Source: Diphasiastrum complanatum (Eukaryota > Streptophyta > Lycopodiopsida > Lycopodiales > Lycopodiaceae). Taken from it: a stretch of DNA of 64,000 nt. Below, one piece after another: positions 30,900 through 45,700 of the stretch. Position 1 is the first letter of the stretch. Each line of letters begins with the position of its first letter. Location of the stretch: NCBI GenBank assembly GCA_029204225.1, contig CM055095.1:75175594-75239593 (forward strand), written 5' to 3'. Below the pieces are notes generated by a model that did not search any database, was not told where the DNA came from, and was given only the letters and a program-made list of their open reading frames with translations. The position numbers and the translations under genes were made by a program.

Positions 30900-33700
30900 A
30901 AAAACGAAATTTTTATCTTCACTAATCTGTCTATAAAGCAAAAGCTCTACAATGAATGTGTGTTTAATCTTCTAAAAAGTACAAAATTTCAATTGCAAAA
31001 ACATTTGAGATTCCTTATGTTTTTAAGTAAGTATTTTATCAAATTTTATTTGTTGCAATGTGAATTTTATGCTAATAACATATCAAAAAGGTGATCAACA
31101 ATTGAAATATTTGTTTTGTAATAAGCATTAGAATCTAAATATAATTTCAATGGCCAATATTAATGATGGGCTGGTGAAAACGATGTATAAAGAAGAATTC
31201 TTGTAATTTCTTATTTTTAATAAACAATCAATATTCTTGAAATATTGCCAATTTTGGCCACATTTATTGCCAAACCAATTATTTCTAGATTTTTGAAATG
31301 TTTCATTCAATGTGTGACAAATGTATCTAAATCAAAATTTTATTTAGATAAACTCTTAAATGTACATGACTTAATATTTATTTTTGCTATACATACTCCC
31401 CAACAACAAAATACATTTAATTGTAAGCGATTTACACTCTATAATGCGGAGTTTTTTTTGTGGTATAATTATCAAAAAAAAAATCATTAATGTAAACATC
31501 ATGATTTTATTTATGTTTTAATTTCACGTGTTTGATATCTACACGCAATGATGCGTATAGATAACAAGATACAATCAAACTAAAGCTTACAAAGACATTA
31601 AAATGATAATGATAATATAAAATCAAGAATAAAATAAAGGGCTTTTTCTTCAAATGTCACTATTATGAATCGTAAAAATATTGTACGCTATAATGAGAAG
31701 ATGTTTACTGCTAAAAAATAATTCAAGCTGAAAGAGCACAAACTAAAAAAAAGCAAGTCAACAAAGCCACAAAAAAAATTAAAAAAAGCCTAAGGCTACA
31801 AAAGTAGCATAAATGCAAACCACTATAGTAGAATGAATTTTTTTAGACATCTATTTGTAGAAGAAAAAAATACACAAAGTCATTAGACACAAAACAAATA
31901 TGGTTTGTAAAAAAAGCCCAACTTCGAGCTCATTTTCAATGATATAAAATGGAGAAATTTAATATGATTGTACATGTATCCTCATGTTTTCATAAACTTG
32001 CTTTTGCATTTCATGACTCTTCTATCACCTTAGCCATTGTACATACCTAATCTATGTATTTTGTTACTTGTTCTTGTTCTTTCTATATTTGAAAAAAAAA
32101 AATCTGTCAAATATTGCATAGAAATTTAATTTATTATTATTGACAAACCACTATACAGAATTAAACCAACTAAAATTCATATAGACTTAATATTATTTCT
32201 CATGAACAATGAACCTAGAATAATCAAAAAGCTTGTATTGTAATAGAACAAACTTTGTTTTGATATAATGAAGGCTCCAATCTATTTTCACCTCAATAAC
32301 AATAATACACTTGTCATTATATGTAAGTCAATTTGTTTTTTCATAATATGTCCATTTTGTTCCATGTCTTGATCTAGTAGTATCCATATTGTAACACTCT
32401 TATCTCAGCTTTGATAATTAAAATTAATACTCAACATTTCTCTTTTAATTTTATATCAAAAAAAAAAAGAAATTTTTTTATTCAACAATCTGTCTCCATT
32501 TGATTTATGATCCCAACCTTTGTCCATAAGCTCTAACAATGTATCATCTAAAACAATTCTTACAAATAAATAATATCAATGTTCTATGAACATTTACATT
32601 TAAAAAAAACATCAATAAATATATTCAAAAAACATTTTTGGACCCAAAAAATTTTGTATATAGATAAAGACCTTGCATCAAAATAATTTTGAAACATTGT
32701 TGTCAAAAATAATCCATTCATTATTGTCTAAGCTTAGTAATGGAAATATTTCCAAAGCCACGCATATCAAAAATGTAAAGTGATTCATAGAGTAAATATT
32801 ATGAGTAACTTGTTCTTTTGAAGATATTCCTTTATACTGCAATTTTTCTATATCTAAATGTATGACATCCAATATACCTGCAAGTTAGCAGAAATTCACA
32901 TAAGAATTGTAACTGACACTGGGGAACTGGTTCAAAGAGATGTCGACTGGTAACCCTAGTACATGCGGCATGCAGGCAGATGGTTGTGCACAACTTAGGA
33001 TCTATCACCCAATTGTCAAGAAGGCTACAACACTTTGAAGTAAAATCTTCCTACTGACAACCAAAAAACTGCTTTGACAAGACGCTTAGATCACTTTCAA
33101 GGAAATAATCCTACATACTCACTGTCCACAAAACTCTAGAGCGATTAACAACCATCAACGACAATAAATAGGAAATAATTCTGATGTTTCATGGATAAAG
33201 GTCAAGCAGCAACCTAGAACTTTTTTACATTGATGATGTGTTTATAGTGTGGAGTCTGGACCAACACTACAATATCCCTACTCAATGAAAGTAAACTAAT
33301 TGGAAGGTCTTCAAAAAAGTAAAATCACCAGTAAAATACTAATGCCAAGAAACTTGCATATAACTATGAAACAAAACACAATTCTTGTGTAGAATAAAAA
33401 ACCACTGACCTGGCTTAGAAGTTGGCATTGGGAGAAAGCTGCCGCAACCAAACATTTACAAAGCTGTACAGTTGTGGCTGTTCTGATATTCAGGAATATA
33501 ACTCACCAACTTTGATGACATTTTCATCATATAGGTGGCAGTAGTGCCTCAGTTGCGTGACCACAAGAACCTAAAACCATCCAAAATAGATGTGTCTCCT
33601 TACATGCAACAAAGACTACATTTCAAAATGCTTTCTTATTTTCCAAATAAGGCTTCCTAACCTACATGCCGCATAGGTTCACCGGAATCTACACCATGGA
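30900..33700. other. AT-rich intergenic DNA downstream of the GrpE gene
   Basis: Very AT-rich with many A/T homopolymer runs and no recognisable proteins, RNA genes or LTRs. The part nearest 33.7 kb should contain the 3' UTR of the GrpE gene, which is transcribed leftwards; its polyadenylation site was not identified. Confidence 0.45.
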
Positions 33701-33717
33701 TAACAACCCAGCTCCAG

Positions 33718-36700
33718 CTATTGCTTGTCGTCCTTCACAACAGCAACTTCTGCAGGCCTGATAACTCTATCATGAAGCATGTATCCTGGCTGCAATGACC
33801 AACAATGCATGTTCATGCAACTCCAGGTATATGTGCAACTGGGAAGCATAAATGCTATGTGATGGTAAACAATGCACAACCATGCTCTTGCAAAAGAGCT
33901 GGAAATTATCCTACACTTGCAAAAAACCATGAAACATCATAGATGCTGAAGTTAGCTCGTAGCAAACATGTTGATGAACATACTCATGTGCAAACAATAA
34001 TTTTGTCATTGAGGAAATTAATAGCGCTCAGACCATGCGAATGAATTTGCATGAAAGTAACCCTACCTTAAAAACCACAGCAACCGTGCCAGGCTCCTTT
34101 TCTGGATCTTGCACTTCACATACTGCAAGATGAAAGTTCGGATTGAAGGATTGACCACTAGGCTCAAACTTTACAACACCATACTTTTGAAAAACCTGAG
34201 TACAGAAACCCAGAATGTTGACATAAGACCTTCCGAGAAACACCATCATGTTTCCTGCTTAAGTAAGAAGGCCAACTATGAAGGAAGCTGCGAGGTTAAC
34301 GAATGGTCAATACGAGCACATACTCGGGAATGAAACTGAATGCTAGCGAATCCATGAGCATCCTCAATGAGCAAAATTATGAAATGCAAAAAATATAGTC
34401 TTACTTTGGGTTAGGATCAGTTATGGATATGTAATTAGGGCCTCTATTGCTGTTTTCTGTGTTTCGAGGCTCATTAGAGTTTGGACCCTACAGTACCAAT
34501 AACTAGCTTGCTTCCAATTTAGGTCAATTGGTCACTACTTTAGTTGATTGACAGGGATGCAAATGTGGCCCCAATTATCTTATGGTGACAACGCCTAGCA
34601 GTGAATTTGTACACATGCACCAAATGAAAATGAGCCGTAGTGAAACAATTGTAGCTTGCCCTAACCATAAGGGGACTCCACAGAGTTAAAACAGACTGAT
34701 TTCCCTCTCATTTGGTATGTTGTTATATATAATGCTCTCCTACCACTACATGGTCACGACAAGTGATTTAATCACTGAATGTACAATGTTAGTATCTCCC
34801 AAAAGAAGTGCAGAATCTGAATACTATTCATGAGCAACATCGTTCGCAAACCTCCTTAGTGACAAAATTTACCACAACAAGATAGGCCCCCCTATGGGTG
34901 TCTGCCTCATTGAAGTGTGAATAATAGATGCTCAGGGTGAATTTAACAAAACGCCTTTCTATTTTTCCTTGCAACTACAAAAACCTCATGTGGAGGGGCT
35001 ATAATGTTGATAGCCAGTCCTCTAGAATTACCAACCAACAACTTCATGATTGTAGCCTTGTCCTTCTTCTCTCCTTAAGACAAGTAATCACAACCTTGAT
35101 TACTCTTTATACTCTCCTCAAAACTTATACACTGTTCAAAGCAGCAGAATGTTATGGTATGATTTTCCCGTTCAATTTCGTTAATTGTAATTTGTAACCT
35201 TAATAGAAACCTATTCCGGCCCTTTTTGGTTGGGACGTACTGGGTTGGAGCGTTTTTTTTTTAATCCAAAAAATAAAATAAAAACTTGCATGGATGTTAA
35301 TTTTTTCTTTGTTAAAAAAAAAACAATTTTTCAATTTACTTTTCTGGCCACGTTCCAAAATGGAATACGTTCCATTCTGGAAATGGGCAACTATGATTGT
35401 AATCTACATATAGCAACTTCCATGTCTTCATGTGCCTCATGAATAGCTCTATAAAAGGTGGTAAAAGATTGCATGGTAAGCAGGAACTAGACAGATACTT
35501 CACAACCAGGAACGTACACTAGAGTCTAGAACATAAAGTGCAATCTTCATCAGGTGATGAAAGGGAACACTGTCATGGGAATAGTACAGGGAACCTTGTC
35601 AACAAAATTCTTAGTACCGTTAACTGTGCTTAGCATGCTCATCAGGAAAGCTGATTATGCTTGACAATTCATTCAGCCATACCATATAAGCTAAAAAAAC
35701 AAATTAAAATATTATCCTGTGAATTCAGTAGCGTGATGTTGATTCGACCCATGTACTAATGAAACAATTAAGTCTTTTGATCATGTAAAATACCACTAAT
35801 AATCCTTCCAATTATTACAAACTTACCTTCGAAGGTACTGGCATATGCTTAAAGAAAGTAGATCGAAAGTCACATGCACGGTAAATGCATATACAACTAA
35901 ATGCAATACAAATCTCAAGAATTAAAGCAACATGCCACAATGTGCCGGTGAGTAATGGCAGTTTATTACATGAAATGAAGAAATCTAATATTCAAAACTT
36001 ATTGATTTCGTAACGTCCCAGATTAACATATTTCTAGATAACAAAACTAGGCCGATTTCCACCGTTTCAAATTTCTCAAACTGGCCCACTGTTCATAATA
36101 CTCCATCTACAAGACTTCAAAGATACAGCTCAAGCTTTTAATGTCTTATTATATCACAGAACAAGGACACTTCAAAACTTTCTCCTCATGATAGAAGGAG
36201 AGAAACATAATTTTTTGCGGAAAATGATAAAAATTAGTTTAAAGCAAGCAAGTTTTGCTCTACATTAACAAAGTTCACAATACATGACTCACCTGCAACA
36301 ACTCTTTCTCAGTCATCTTAACACCTTCTAATAAACTTAGAAGAAGTTTTTTAGCTTCTGATAAATCTAATGATTCAGAATTGTGAAAGTTCTCTGGAAC
36401 AGCAGCAGCAGCTCTCCTTAGATCATCTGCGACCAAAAGAAGACTCTTTGCAAAATCCTGCAAACAAAAGGATATACAAGTCTATTTACACAAGCTGCAA
36501 CCAAAAGAATGAACAAGTCCATTTACACAAGACAACACAACTAACTTGTCTAGCACCACTGAGTTCATGAGTGTATGCCGAAGCCAGATGCTTCAGATCA
36601 TAGATGCCAGTTCTGTTTCAGAAGAATGGGAGTTCTAAACACATTCCGAAACGGACCGTGACCCAAAAAATTTTTGTTTCAGAACATAGATGGAATAGTT

Positions 36701-39700
36701 CTGGTTTTTTTGCAAAAAAATTTAAAATTAGTGATAAATAAAGCCAAACACAAAAGCAATGTCTTGCAAGGTGATTGAAATGTGGGATCACAACAAGTTT
36801 GCAGTTGAAATGGGTTCTCCAACACATGTCGCAGGCTCATTGTCAGGTGGGTTCACGAATGAAAAAACGAATTTCCTGATTCAGAGTCGTCACCAATGTG
36901 AAACATATTCATAATCATGGCAACAATTAATGGCTTGGCAGATTAATGAATTGCCAGTTCACAATCTTTTTTCACATTCACAAATCAGTGCAGATTCTGA
37001 ATTCGCAGATCAGTTTTCATGAGTTTTCTTCAAGAGTTCAAAGTAGGCTTGAATGTTATTAAAAATAAAATTTAAATAAATAATAATGATAATAATAAGC
37101 GTAGCTTGTTCCGTACTTACAGACGTACTTACAGAACGCATTCCGTTCCGCACGTACGCAATGGAATGTACCGAAGCAGATTGCTCAGAACGGGTGTCTA
37201 TGTTTCAGATCATGTGAGGCCATATTAAAGCTGACCATTTTTATTTTTGGCCCTAATTTTTAAATTTCACTTTCCCTCCAAATCTGTAGGAAAGCAAAAG
37301 TCAAGTCACCAAGATCTAGTTATCAATCAACACCACAGAAAACAAGAGAGAAGAGGCTGGGCGCCCAACTCTAAGAGAGAGAGAGAGAGAAAACAACAAC
37401 AAGAGCAATGGAGAGCCAAACTGTATCAAATGGAATACACAATGAGCATCTAAGTACTCTACCTGGATGTGACCAAATGCCACCAAACTCTAAGGTTAAC
37501 CACTTACTAAATGTAGGGCACCCCCAAAAGTCAAGATAGGGCCCCTAAACAAAATTAGACCCCTAAGGACCCACGAGTCAGTACATGACCAAAATTGGGT
37601 CCAACTGAACTTAAAGACAAACTTAAGATGGCCTAAATAACTAAATACCCATGGTTACACAAATCTTGACCTTTTGGGTTAACTTTAGCATAGTCATTTA
37701 TTTCTAACACCCTCCTTAAATGACAATGCAAAAACTGAAAACTTCACTATGTAACAAAACCAACACGTCGTATCAAATTTAAAGCTTTGCATAAAGCTTC
37801 AAATCTGACTCTAGGCAACGCCTTAGTGAAGAGGTCCGCAATATTATCCTCCGTAGGACAATATTCAAGTAAAATGTCGCCATCATGAAGTCTCTCCCGA
37901 ACAAACTGATAATAGATCTCGATGTGCTTCGTCCTCGCATGAAAAACAGGATTTCGTGCAATGGCAATAGCACTTTGACTATCACTCAAGATAACAGTGG
38001 CCGAGGGCTCGCCAAACTTCATGTCAACAAGTAGTCTTCTCAGCCATAAACACTCTGTTGTGGCTTAAAATATCGCTCTATATTCTGCCTCACTAGAAGA
38101 AGTAGCAACAGTGGGCTGCTTTTTTTACTTGACTACGAAACTGCAAAATTTCCATAGAAAAAGCGATGTCCACTTGTAGAGCGTCTAGTGTCTTGATCTC
38201 CACCCCAATCCGAGTCACTAAAACCAACCAAACATGCATCATCACAAGCAGGAAAAACCAATCCATGACTTCTTGTTCCTTGAAGATATAAAAAGATCCT
38301 CTTCAACGCTTTCCGGTAAATGAGACAGCCAATAGCTTGACAATATAAAGTAGTGTCAAATGATTCACCATCACCTTGACTACTTAATTTCAGACCTGTC
38401 TCCATAGGTGTAGCAACCGACTTGCAATCTTCCATCTTAAACCGCTTCAAAATCTGCCCAATGTAGCGTTCTTGAGAGATGAAAATTCCAACACCTTCTT
38501 GTACAAATTCAAGACCAAGATAAAAGTGCAATAGGCCTAAATCTGAGGTTTCAAAAACCATACCAAGATCAAGTATTACGGCATCAATCTGCTGCTCATT
38601 ACTTCCCGTAATAATAATATCATCAACATAAAGCAAAATAATGATAATATAATCTGAAGTATGCTTGACATAAAGAGTAGATTCGCTAGGACTATTAATA
38701 AACCCTCGATCACAAAAGTAGGCATGCATCTTTTAATACCACATCCTCGGAGCTTGCTTCAGTCCATAAAGTGCCTTCTTGAGAAGACAAACTTTATCTT
38801 CTTGGCCTTCAACCAAAAAACCAGCAGGTTGTTGAAGGTACACTTCCTCATTGAGATCACCATTGAAGAATGTTGTCTTTATGTCAAGTTGCCGCAAACG
38901 CCAACCAAAGTGGGCAGCCAAAGAGGTTACTACTCTCACGGTAGTCATCCGAGCAGTAGGAGAAAAAGTCTCCTCATAATCAATCCCCTTTTGCTAAGCA
39001 TAGCCTTTGGCAACGAGCCTTGCCTTGTACCTTTCAATGGTACCATCTGCCTTATACTTGATTTTGTATACCCATTTAGAACCAATTGCCTTCTTCCCAT
39101 GAGGAAGATCAACAAGAACCCAAATCTGGTTTTTCATAAGTGAGTCATACTCATCTTGCATCGCATCCTCTCAACATTTTACTCCCTTGGCCTGCTCATA
39201 GAAAACAGGTTCTTCTGCAACATCTCCATGAGATGTAAGAGCAAAATCTGAAAAATCGGCATAGTCCACTGATTTTAGAGGCACGTGTCTTTCCATCATA
39301 AAATGAACTTACTTTGCTGTCCCGCAAAGTCGACAACAGCCACCGTGGGACTGTTTTGGGCTGTCCAAAAGCCATGTCTCTTCTTACAATTTGCTGTCCA
39401 AGATCTTTCGACACCACACTTGGCTGTCCAAGATCTTCCACAACTGGTCCTTGCTGTCCAACAGTTCCTGCAGGCTGATTTTGAGCAACAACGAGCGGTT
39501 TTTTATGAACAATAGGCTCTAAACTTGATGAGGTGTTGGGCAGGTCGAAACTGGTTGATTGCTGCCCCTTATCTCCAACAATAGAAGATGGTACCAAATT
39601 TGGAAAAACTTCAACATTCACACTATGTGGGCTGTCCCCCCCTTCAAGATATGAGTTGGGGCCACATCCAATGAAATCTTTTCATCAAAATGCACATCAC

Positions 39701-42700
39701 GACTAACAATAATCTTATTAGTGCTCAAATTGAACAGCCTATAGCCTTTGCTTTCACTACTATAGCCAACAAAAATGCATTTAACTCCTTTATCTTCAAG
39801 CTTTGTACGAAGTTTATCCGGAACAAAAGCATAAGCCGTACAACCAAAAATGTGAAAGTGAGAGATTGTAGTCTTCTTTCCATACCAAACTTCATAAGGA
39901 GTTAATACTTTCAATGCTTTCGTAGGACAACGATTGCTTATGTTTGCTGCCGTTATAACCGCTTCAGCCCAAAACTTGTGAGGCAGCCCCTTTGCTTTGA
40001 GCATGCAACGGGCCATCTCCATGAGTGTGCGATTCTTTCGCTCGGCAACACCATTTTGTTGAGGCGTATAGGGAGTTGTCATTTGATGTAGAATTCCCTT
40101 TTCTCGAAGAAATGCACCGAATGTATTCGGTGCGTAGGGTCTTCAAAAAATGGCCAAACTAATTTTCCACCATTGCTAGAAAATCTTTGAAACGTTGAAA
40201 AACTTCCGATTTAGCCTTCATGGGATAGATCCATGTAAAACGGGAAAAGTCATCAATAAAAGTCACAAAATAGATGCACTTTCCAATGGATTCGGTCCTC
40301 ATTGGACCACAAACATCACTATGAACCAAATCAAATTTATCAAGAACCCTTAGTAGTTCCATCAATTGGAAAAGGTTTCCTTTGAAACTTTCCAAGTATG
40401 CACCCCTCGCATACATGCCCTTCCGGCTGCTCAATAGTAGGAATGTCTTCTACCATATTAAATGTCTTCAGCTTCTTCAAACTTGCAAAGTTGAGATGCC
40501 CAAACCTTGCGTGCCAAAATTCAGCCAACTCCAATGATTGTGATGTAGAAGCAACAAGACATGTAGAGGGAATTCGTCGCTAAAAGGTATCCATAATGAA
40601 TAAGCCAGCATGCATCGTTCCCGAAACAATAATCAAGAGTGATCTTTTAGGATCCTTGACAAGACACTTATCTTCTTTGAACCCAACAACTAGTCCTCGC
40701 ATCAACATAGTTGAAACCGAAAGAAGATTCTTCTTGATTCCCAGAACATAAAGCACATTCTTAATGTACTTTTCTTCACCATTAGGAAAAATGATGGCTA
40801 CAATTCCAATTCCATGAATAGAATAAGATGCATCATCCGCACATTGTACCTTACTTCCATTTTGCACTTTTACTAATTTAGTAAATGCTTCTTTGCGAGA
40901 AGTCATATGACGAGTAGCACCACTATCAATCACCCATTCAATGGGCTGAAAATCAGCAACTTGCAAAACAAAATCTGAATTCTTCATAGATGTAGTAGTA
41001 CTAGTAAAAGCAATATTAGACACAAAAGCATAGTCTTGGTTGAAGAGATCACCACTAGCTTCAAGCTCTTGTTCCAAAGTAGCAAGTGAAGCACTAGTAT
41101 CAATTCCTTTACTCTCCTCTTTCGCAAGCTTCTTCTTACAATCCTTGATGACGTGCCCATACCTTTTGCAATAATGGCACTTCCCTTTCTTCTTTTGAGT
41201 GTTGACATCTTGACCTCCAACGGGCTTTTGCTCATCCTTGGAAGGAGGCTTCCCCTTTCCTTTTGACTTGCCTTTGCCCTTGCCTTTCGTGATGAAAGCT
41301 TGATCTTGTTGAGTGTCACCCGCAAAGTTTTGCCTCGTTTGCTCCTCTTGAAGAAGCAGCCCAACAAGTTCATCAAAGGAGAGTTGTTGTCCCCTAAGAG
41401 AGATACTCAAAGATGAAACAAATGGAAGATAAGATGAAGGTAATGAGTTGAGAGTAATGGAAACAAATTGAGCATCCTCAATTATCTCATCAATATTGAG
41501 AAGCTCCTCACGAAGATCCTTGATCTTCGTCAAGTGATTGGTCACTTGATCCCCTTCTTGCATCTTCAACAAAGAAAGCTGATTTCTGAGATACACCACT
41601 CTTGCTGGATTTTTGACTCTATACATAGTATAAAGTATATCCCACGCACTTTTAGATGTCTTACAAGACCTAATATGAGGTAAGATAGATCTTTTCACAG
41701 CAAGAGCAACCATAGAATGTGCTTGTGCATCCCTTCTATCCCACTTCTTTTGTTCTTCCGAAGATGATGTTGAAGATAATGATCCACGAGGTGTAGGAGG
41801 TGCCAAAGACGGAGGCCTTTCCTCATCACCATTGACCAAATCCCACAGCCCTTTTGCTATGAGAAGATTCTTCATCATGTAACTCCACAAGGAGTAGTTT
41901 GTGCCATCCAACCGATCTTCACTAAACAAAGAACCGATAGCTTCCGATTCTTTAGCCATTACCTCCAACAAAATTTCAGCTTGTAATAGATAGGAAAGAG
42001 AGCCTTTCCACAACCAAATCTACTAAAAAATTTGCAACAAACAAAGAGCTGAAAGTAGGAGCACAAGGTATCTTTCAATCTGCAACCAAAGTGCCCAGAA
42101 GATAATGGATAGATGGCTGTCTTTCTGCACAAAAAAACCAGCTTCTTGAAAATTAGGTTAGCTTCGATTGAAGCTTACACCGAAACCCAATTAGGAAGCC
42201 AAATAGTGTGATCAACACACACTCCAATAGGCTGTTGAAAGCACCCTACTACTTGCTGAGAATCTGCAAATTTCCAGCCACAAGTTGACCTAACCCTGAA
42301 TAGGGTTTGCTGAATTTTAACGACCTCCTACACAAATGCAAACCTGAAAACAAAAACAGCAAGATAAGGAGACACCACCACCAAAAATCAGTTGCAGATT
42401 TTTGGGCGCCCTCCTCCAAACAAAACTTGCTGAAAACTGGTTGCATAAAAAATAAGATTTGAGATTCTGATTTTTGGGTGCCAAAAATTGCGGCCCCTAA
42501 ACAAAATTAGACCCCTAAGGACCCACAAGTTAGCACATGACCAAAATTGGGTCCAACTGAACTTAAGACAAACTTAAGATGGCCTAAATAACTAGATACC
42601 CATGGTTACACAAATCTCGACCTTTTGGGTCAAAGTAACCTATGGATTAACTTCAGCATAGTCATTTATTTCTAACAACCCATGCATACGTACTAGGTCA

Positions 42701-45700
42701 TGTGACCCAATGAATCATCATAGATTTGAGCATATCTGAGAGCTTGCTCAAGGTTAGTAGGCGAGTTTCTCTGGACCTCTACTTTATATTCATCTTTGAG
42801 GCCACGGACAAATCCCCTAATTTTCTGATAATCATCCATATTTTTAATCTTTGAAATTGCTTCTCGATACTGCGAGATATATTGGATGAGGGATTTATCC
42901 ATTACTGTTCTTTCCCAGGCTTCCCAGGCTCTATCAAGTTCATTTTCTGGTAGAAATTCTCTTAGGAAAGCTTCTTCAAAAGCTTTCCATGACCGGGGAG
43001 TCTACCCAGTCTCCTGGAGATTTAACCACCACTTATAGGCCATAGGCCCTAAGGAAAGACTGGCCTCAATAGCTTGCAAATGGTCAGGGGTCTATTTAAG
43101 AGCATGAATGTTCTTCCATTTGTTGAGGAAGGTTTGTAGAATGTCTGCATTTCTATCCTTCTCTTCCCCATTAAAAGTAGGAGGCTATAAAATCTTTAAA
43201 AACACTGGGGTGACACCGTAGAGTCTCACCCGAAACTGATGGAAGTGGAGAAGGGGATAACTGAGAAGTGGAGGGAAGGCTTCCTTTCGCAGAACTCAAA
43301 ATCAAGCTCTTGAGTTCAGCGAACGAGTCGTCCACACTTGAAATTGGCTAATGCCAAATTCAGTTCATCCACTTCTGTTACCAACAGAAGAAACTGCTCC
43401 TTGGTAACCAGTTCGTCGAGTTCTTCGGCGAACTGTTCCTGTTCTTCCAATTCCATGGGTTCCTTCCCTTTACTGTAAGCCAAGGCTTCTGTTTCAAGTT
43501 CGTCGAAGCCTCTCTCTGGGGGTTGATCAGGTCCCTGAGGAGTGGTCATCTTCGGAACTGAAAGAGAGCTACCTTAACTTCTGAAGGAAAAAAAAGTCTA
43601 AAAGACTGATTTATAACTGTACAAGGGAAAGGAAAGATGACTTAGCTATTTCTGAGGACTATACTTCCAAAGAAATTACGAAGAGGAACCCTCTCAGCTC
43701 TTTTACCCAAGATTTCAGACCTGCTGTTCCGGAAAATCCCCGTTTGTGGCTCCAAAATGGTACCAAGATTTCCGGTTTCTTGAGTAGAGTTGCTCACTGC
43801 TCTGTTTGCAGACGTCGGGCTCCAAAAAACGAGGCAAAGGACCCTAAAAAGTATAAAACTTTCTGAAATTGAAAGCTGCCTACCCTCGCTGATCTGACAG
43901 CATCTGAGTTGGTCCAAAAAAACAAGTTTGAAGCCAAAAAACTATTTCAAATTCTGGATTTTCGATGGCTCGCTGATCTGTGGCAAGAAAATTTGATGCC
44001 CAAACCTCTGAAAATCTTGCAAAACATAAATGAGTTTTGACTCCTTTCTCTTCCCTGTCCAGCGCTGGCCCTGCTACTACTTTTTGCCTTGAAATCCGCT
44101 CAGACTCACAAAGATTTCCTTGGAAAATCAGAAGAAGGTCGCTGATTTCACAGCAATGGATATGCTCACTGCTTACTACACTAATTCCACTCTGAAATCC
44201 GAGAAAGAGGTCCACAAAATCAGAGAGGAAAGCTGATCTAACAGCGCTGAAGCTGTACCAGTGTAATTCTCCTCCAAACTACTGAAAATTCTAGCAAATT
44301 GAGGATTTTAAAGCTGGTCCTACAACGATTTTCCTCCTCTATTCTTTTCTGAGAATCTGAGAAATATTTCCTATCTTCTGATAGCTTTCTCTACTGCTAC
44401 TTCTGAACTCCCTAGAATGGAGATGGCTCTAATACCAGTGTAATAGATCCTAACACCACAATAGGGCAAACACTAACTGATCCACCCAACCTTGCCTACC
44501 CCCTGATATAGAGTAAGCCCCTCCTAGCCCAGTGTGAGGACTGGTAGCATGCAACTGCCAAGTGTCGGCCACGTGTCACTGATGTGGCCGACTGCACGTC
44601 GGGACCCAACTGGGAGCCCTATCCTGCTGACAAGATCCCTAGGCTGTGTTAGGCCCGCCATGGCTATGGACCGTGCTGGGGCACGCTACTCACACTGTCT
44701 TGCCTTGTTGGTCATGTACGCTGGACACAACCCTGACTGTGGTATCTGACCTATCTGTGTTCTCTAGGGTTCGGCACTGGTCACGAGCTCGTAACACCAC
44801 CCGTGCTAGGACCCGCATCTGGGAGTGTGACACCAACAACTGAGGATGTTGATGGTCGCAAGGGCTCTAATGGAGTGGCAGAAGGCCCAGGTGCCCCTGC
44901 ATGTGTGGCAAGCACCTAGTGACTGTCATGGGTAGGTGGTGCTAGCATCCCTCTGTGACTAGGCCCTGCACCTGTATCCCCTCTGAGGCTAGGCCCTCCA
45001 CCTATATCCCCTGCATGGCTAGGCCCAACACCCTGAATCCGTGAGCTCTGCCCTCTCTGCTGGACAAAACTCTGTGCTGGTCTCCATGGCTAGCTGGCTG
45101 ACCCATCATGGCCGTTTGTCTCGTAGCCTCTCTACCTCAACATCTATAATGGAGCTGCATATTGATATACTCATGCCCCGCCAATCGTAACAAATGGGCC
45201 CTGACCCTAGTGAGTGACCCGGTGAACTCTAGACCACAATGGTAGCATCTCCATCTGCGGGCACCTGAACCATGGGACGTAGCCACATCCCCTTGTATGA
45301 GGTCAACCTCAGCCCACACAGGCCCCTGCCAACAACTGGCATGGTGTCGACGTGACCTATCACCTACCGTGATCGCTCAAAGCCCTACAAAACATACACA
45401 AGCCATGCGAAGATTCAGTCCATTGCAAATTAGGGCTAAACTTATGCGAAACAACAAAGATTCACAAATATGGGCTAAACTGATGCGAAGAAGCGAGCAT
45501 GACACACAAAATAAATACAGCTCATTTCAAAAATTAGAGCTAAAAAAGACACCAAAAAGCGACCTTGGCATTAGGGGAACGCTACCCCAAAACGCAATTT
45601 ATTGTCTAATGCAATATGGTATTTAAATTGCAGCAAAAGTGATGGGGGATCTGATGGTAGTTTTACAAAAAAAATCTAAACACTACAAAGACCCTATTTT

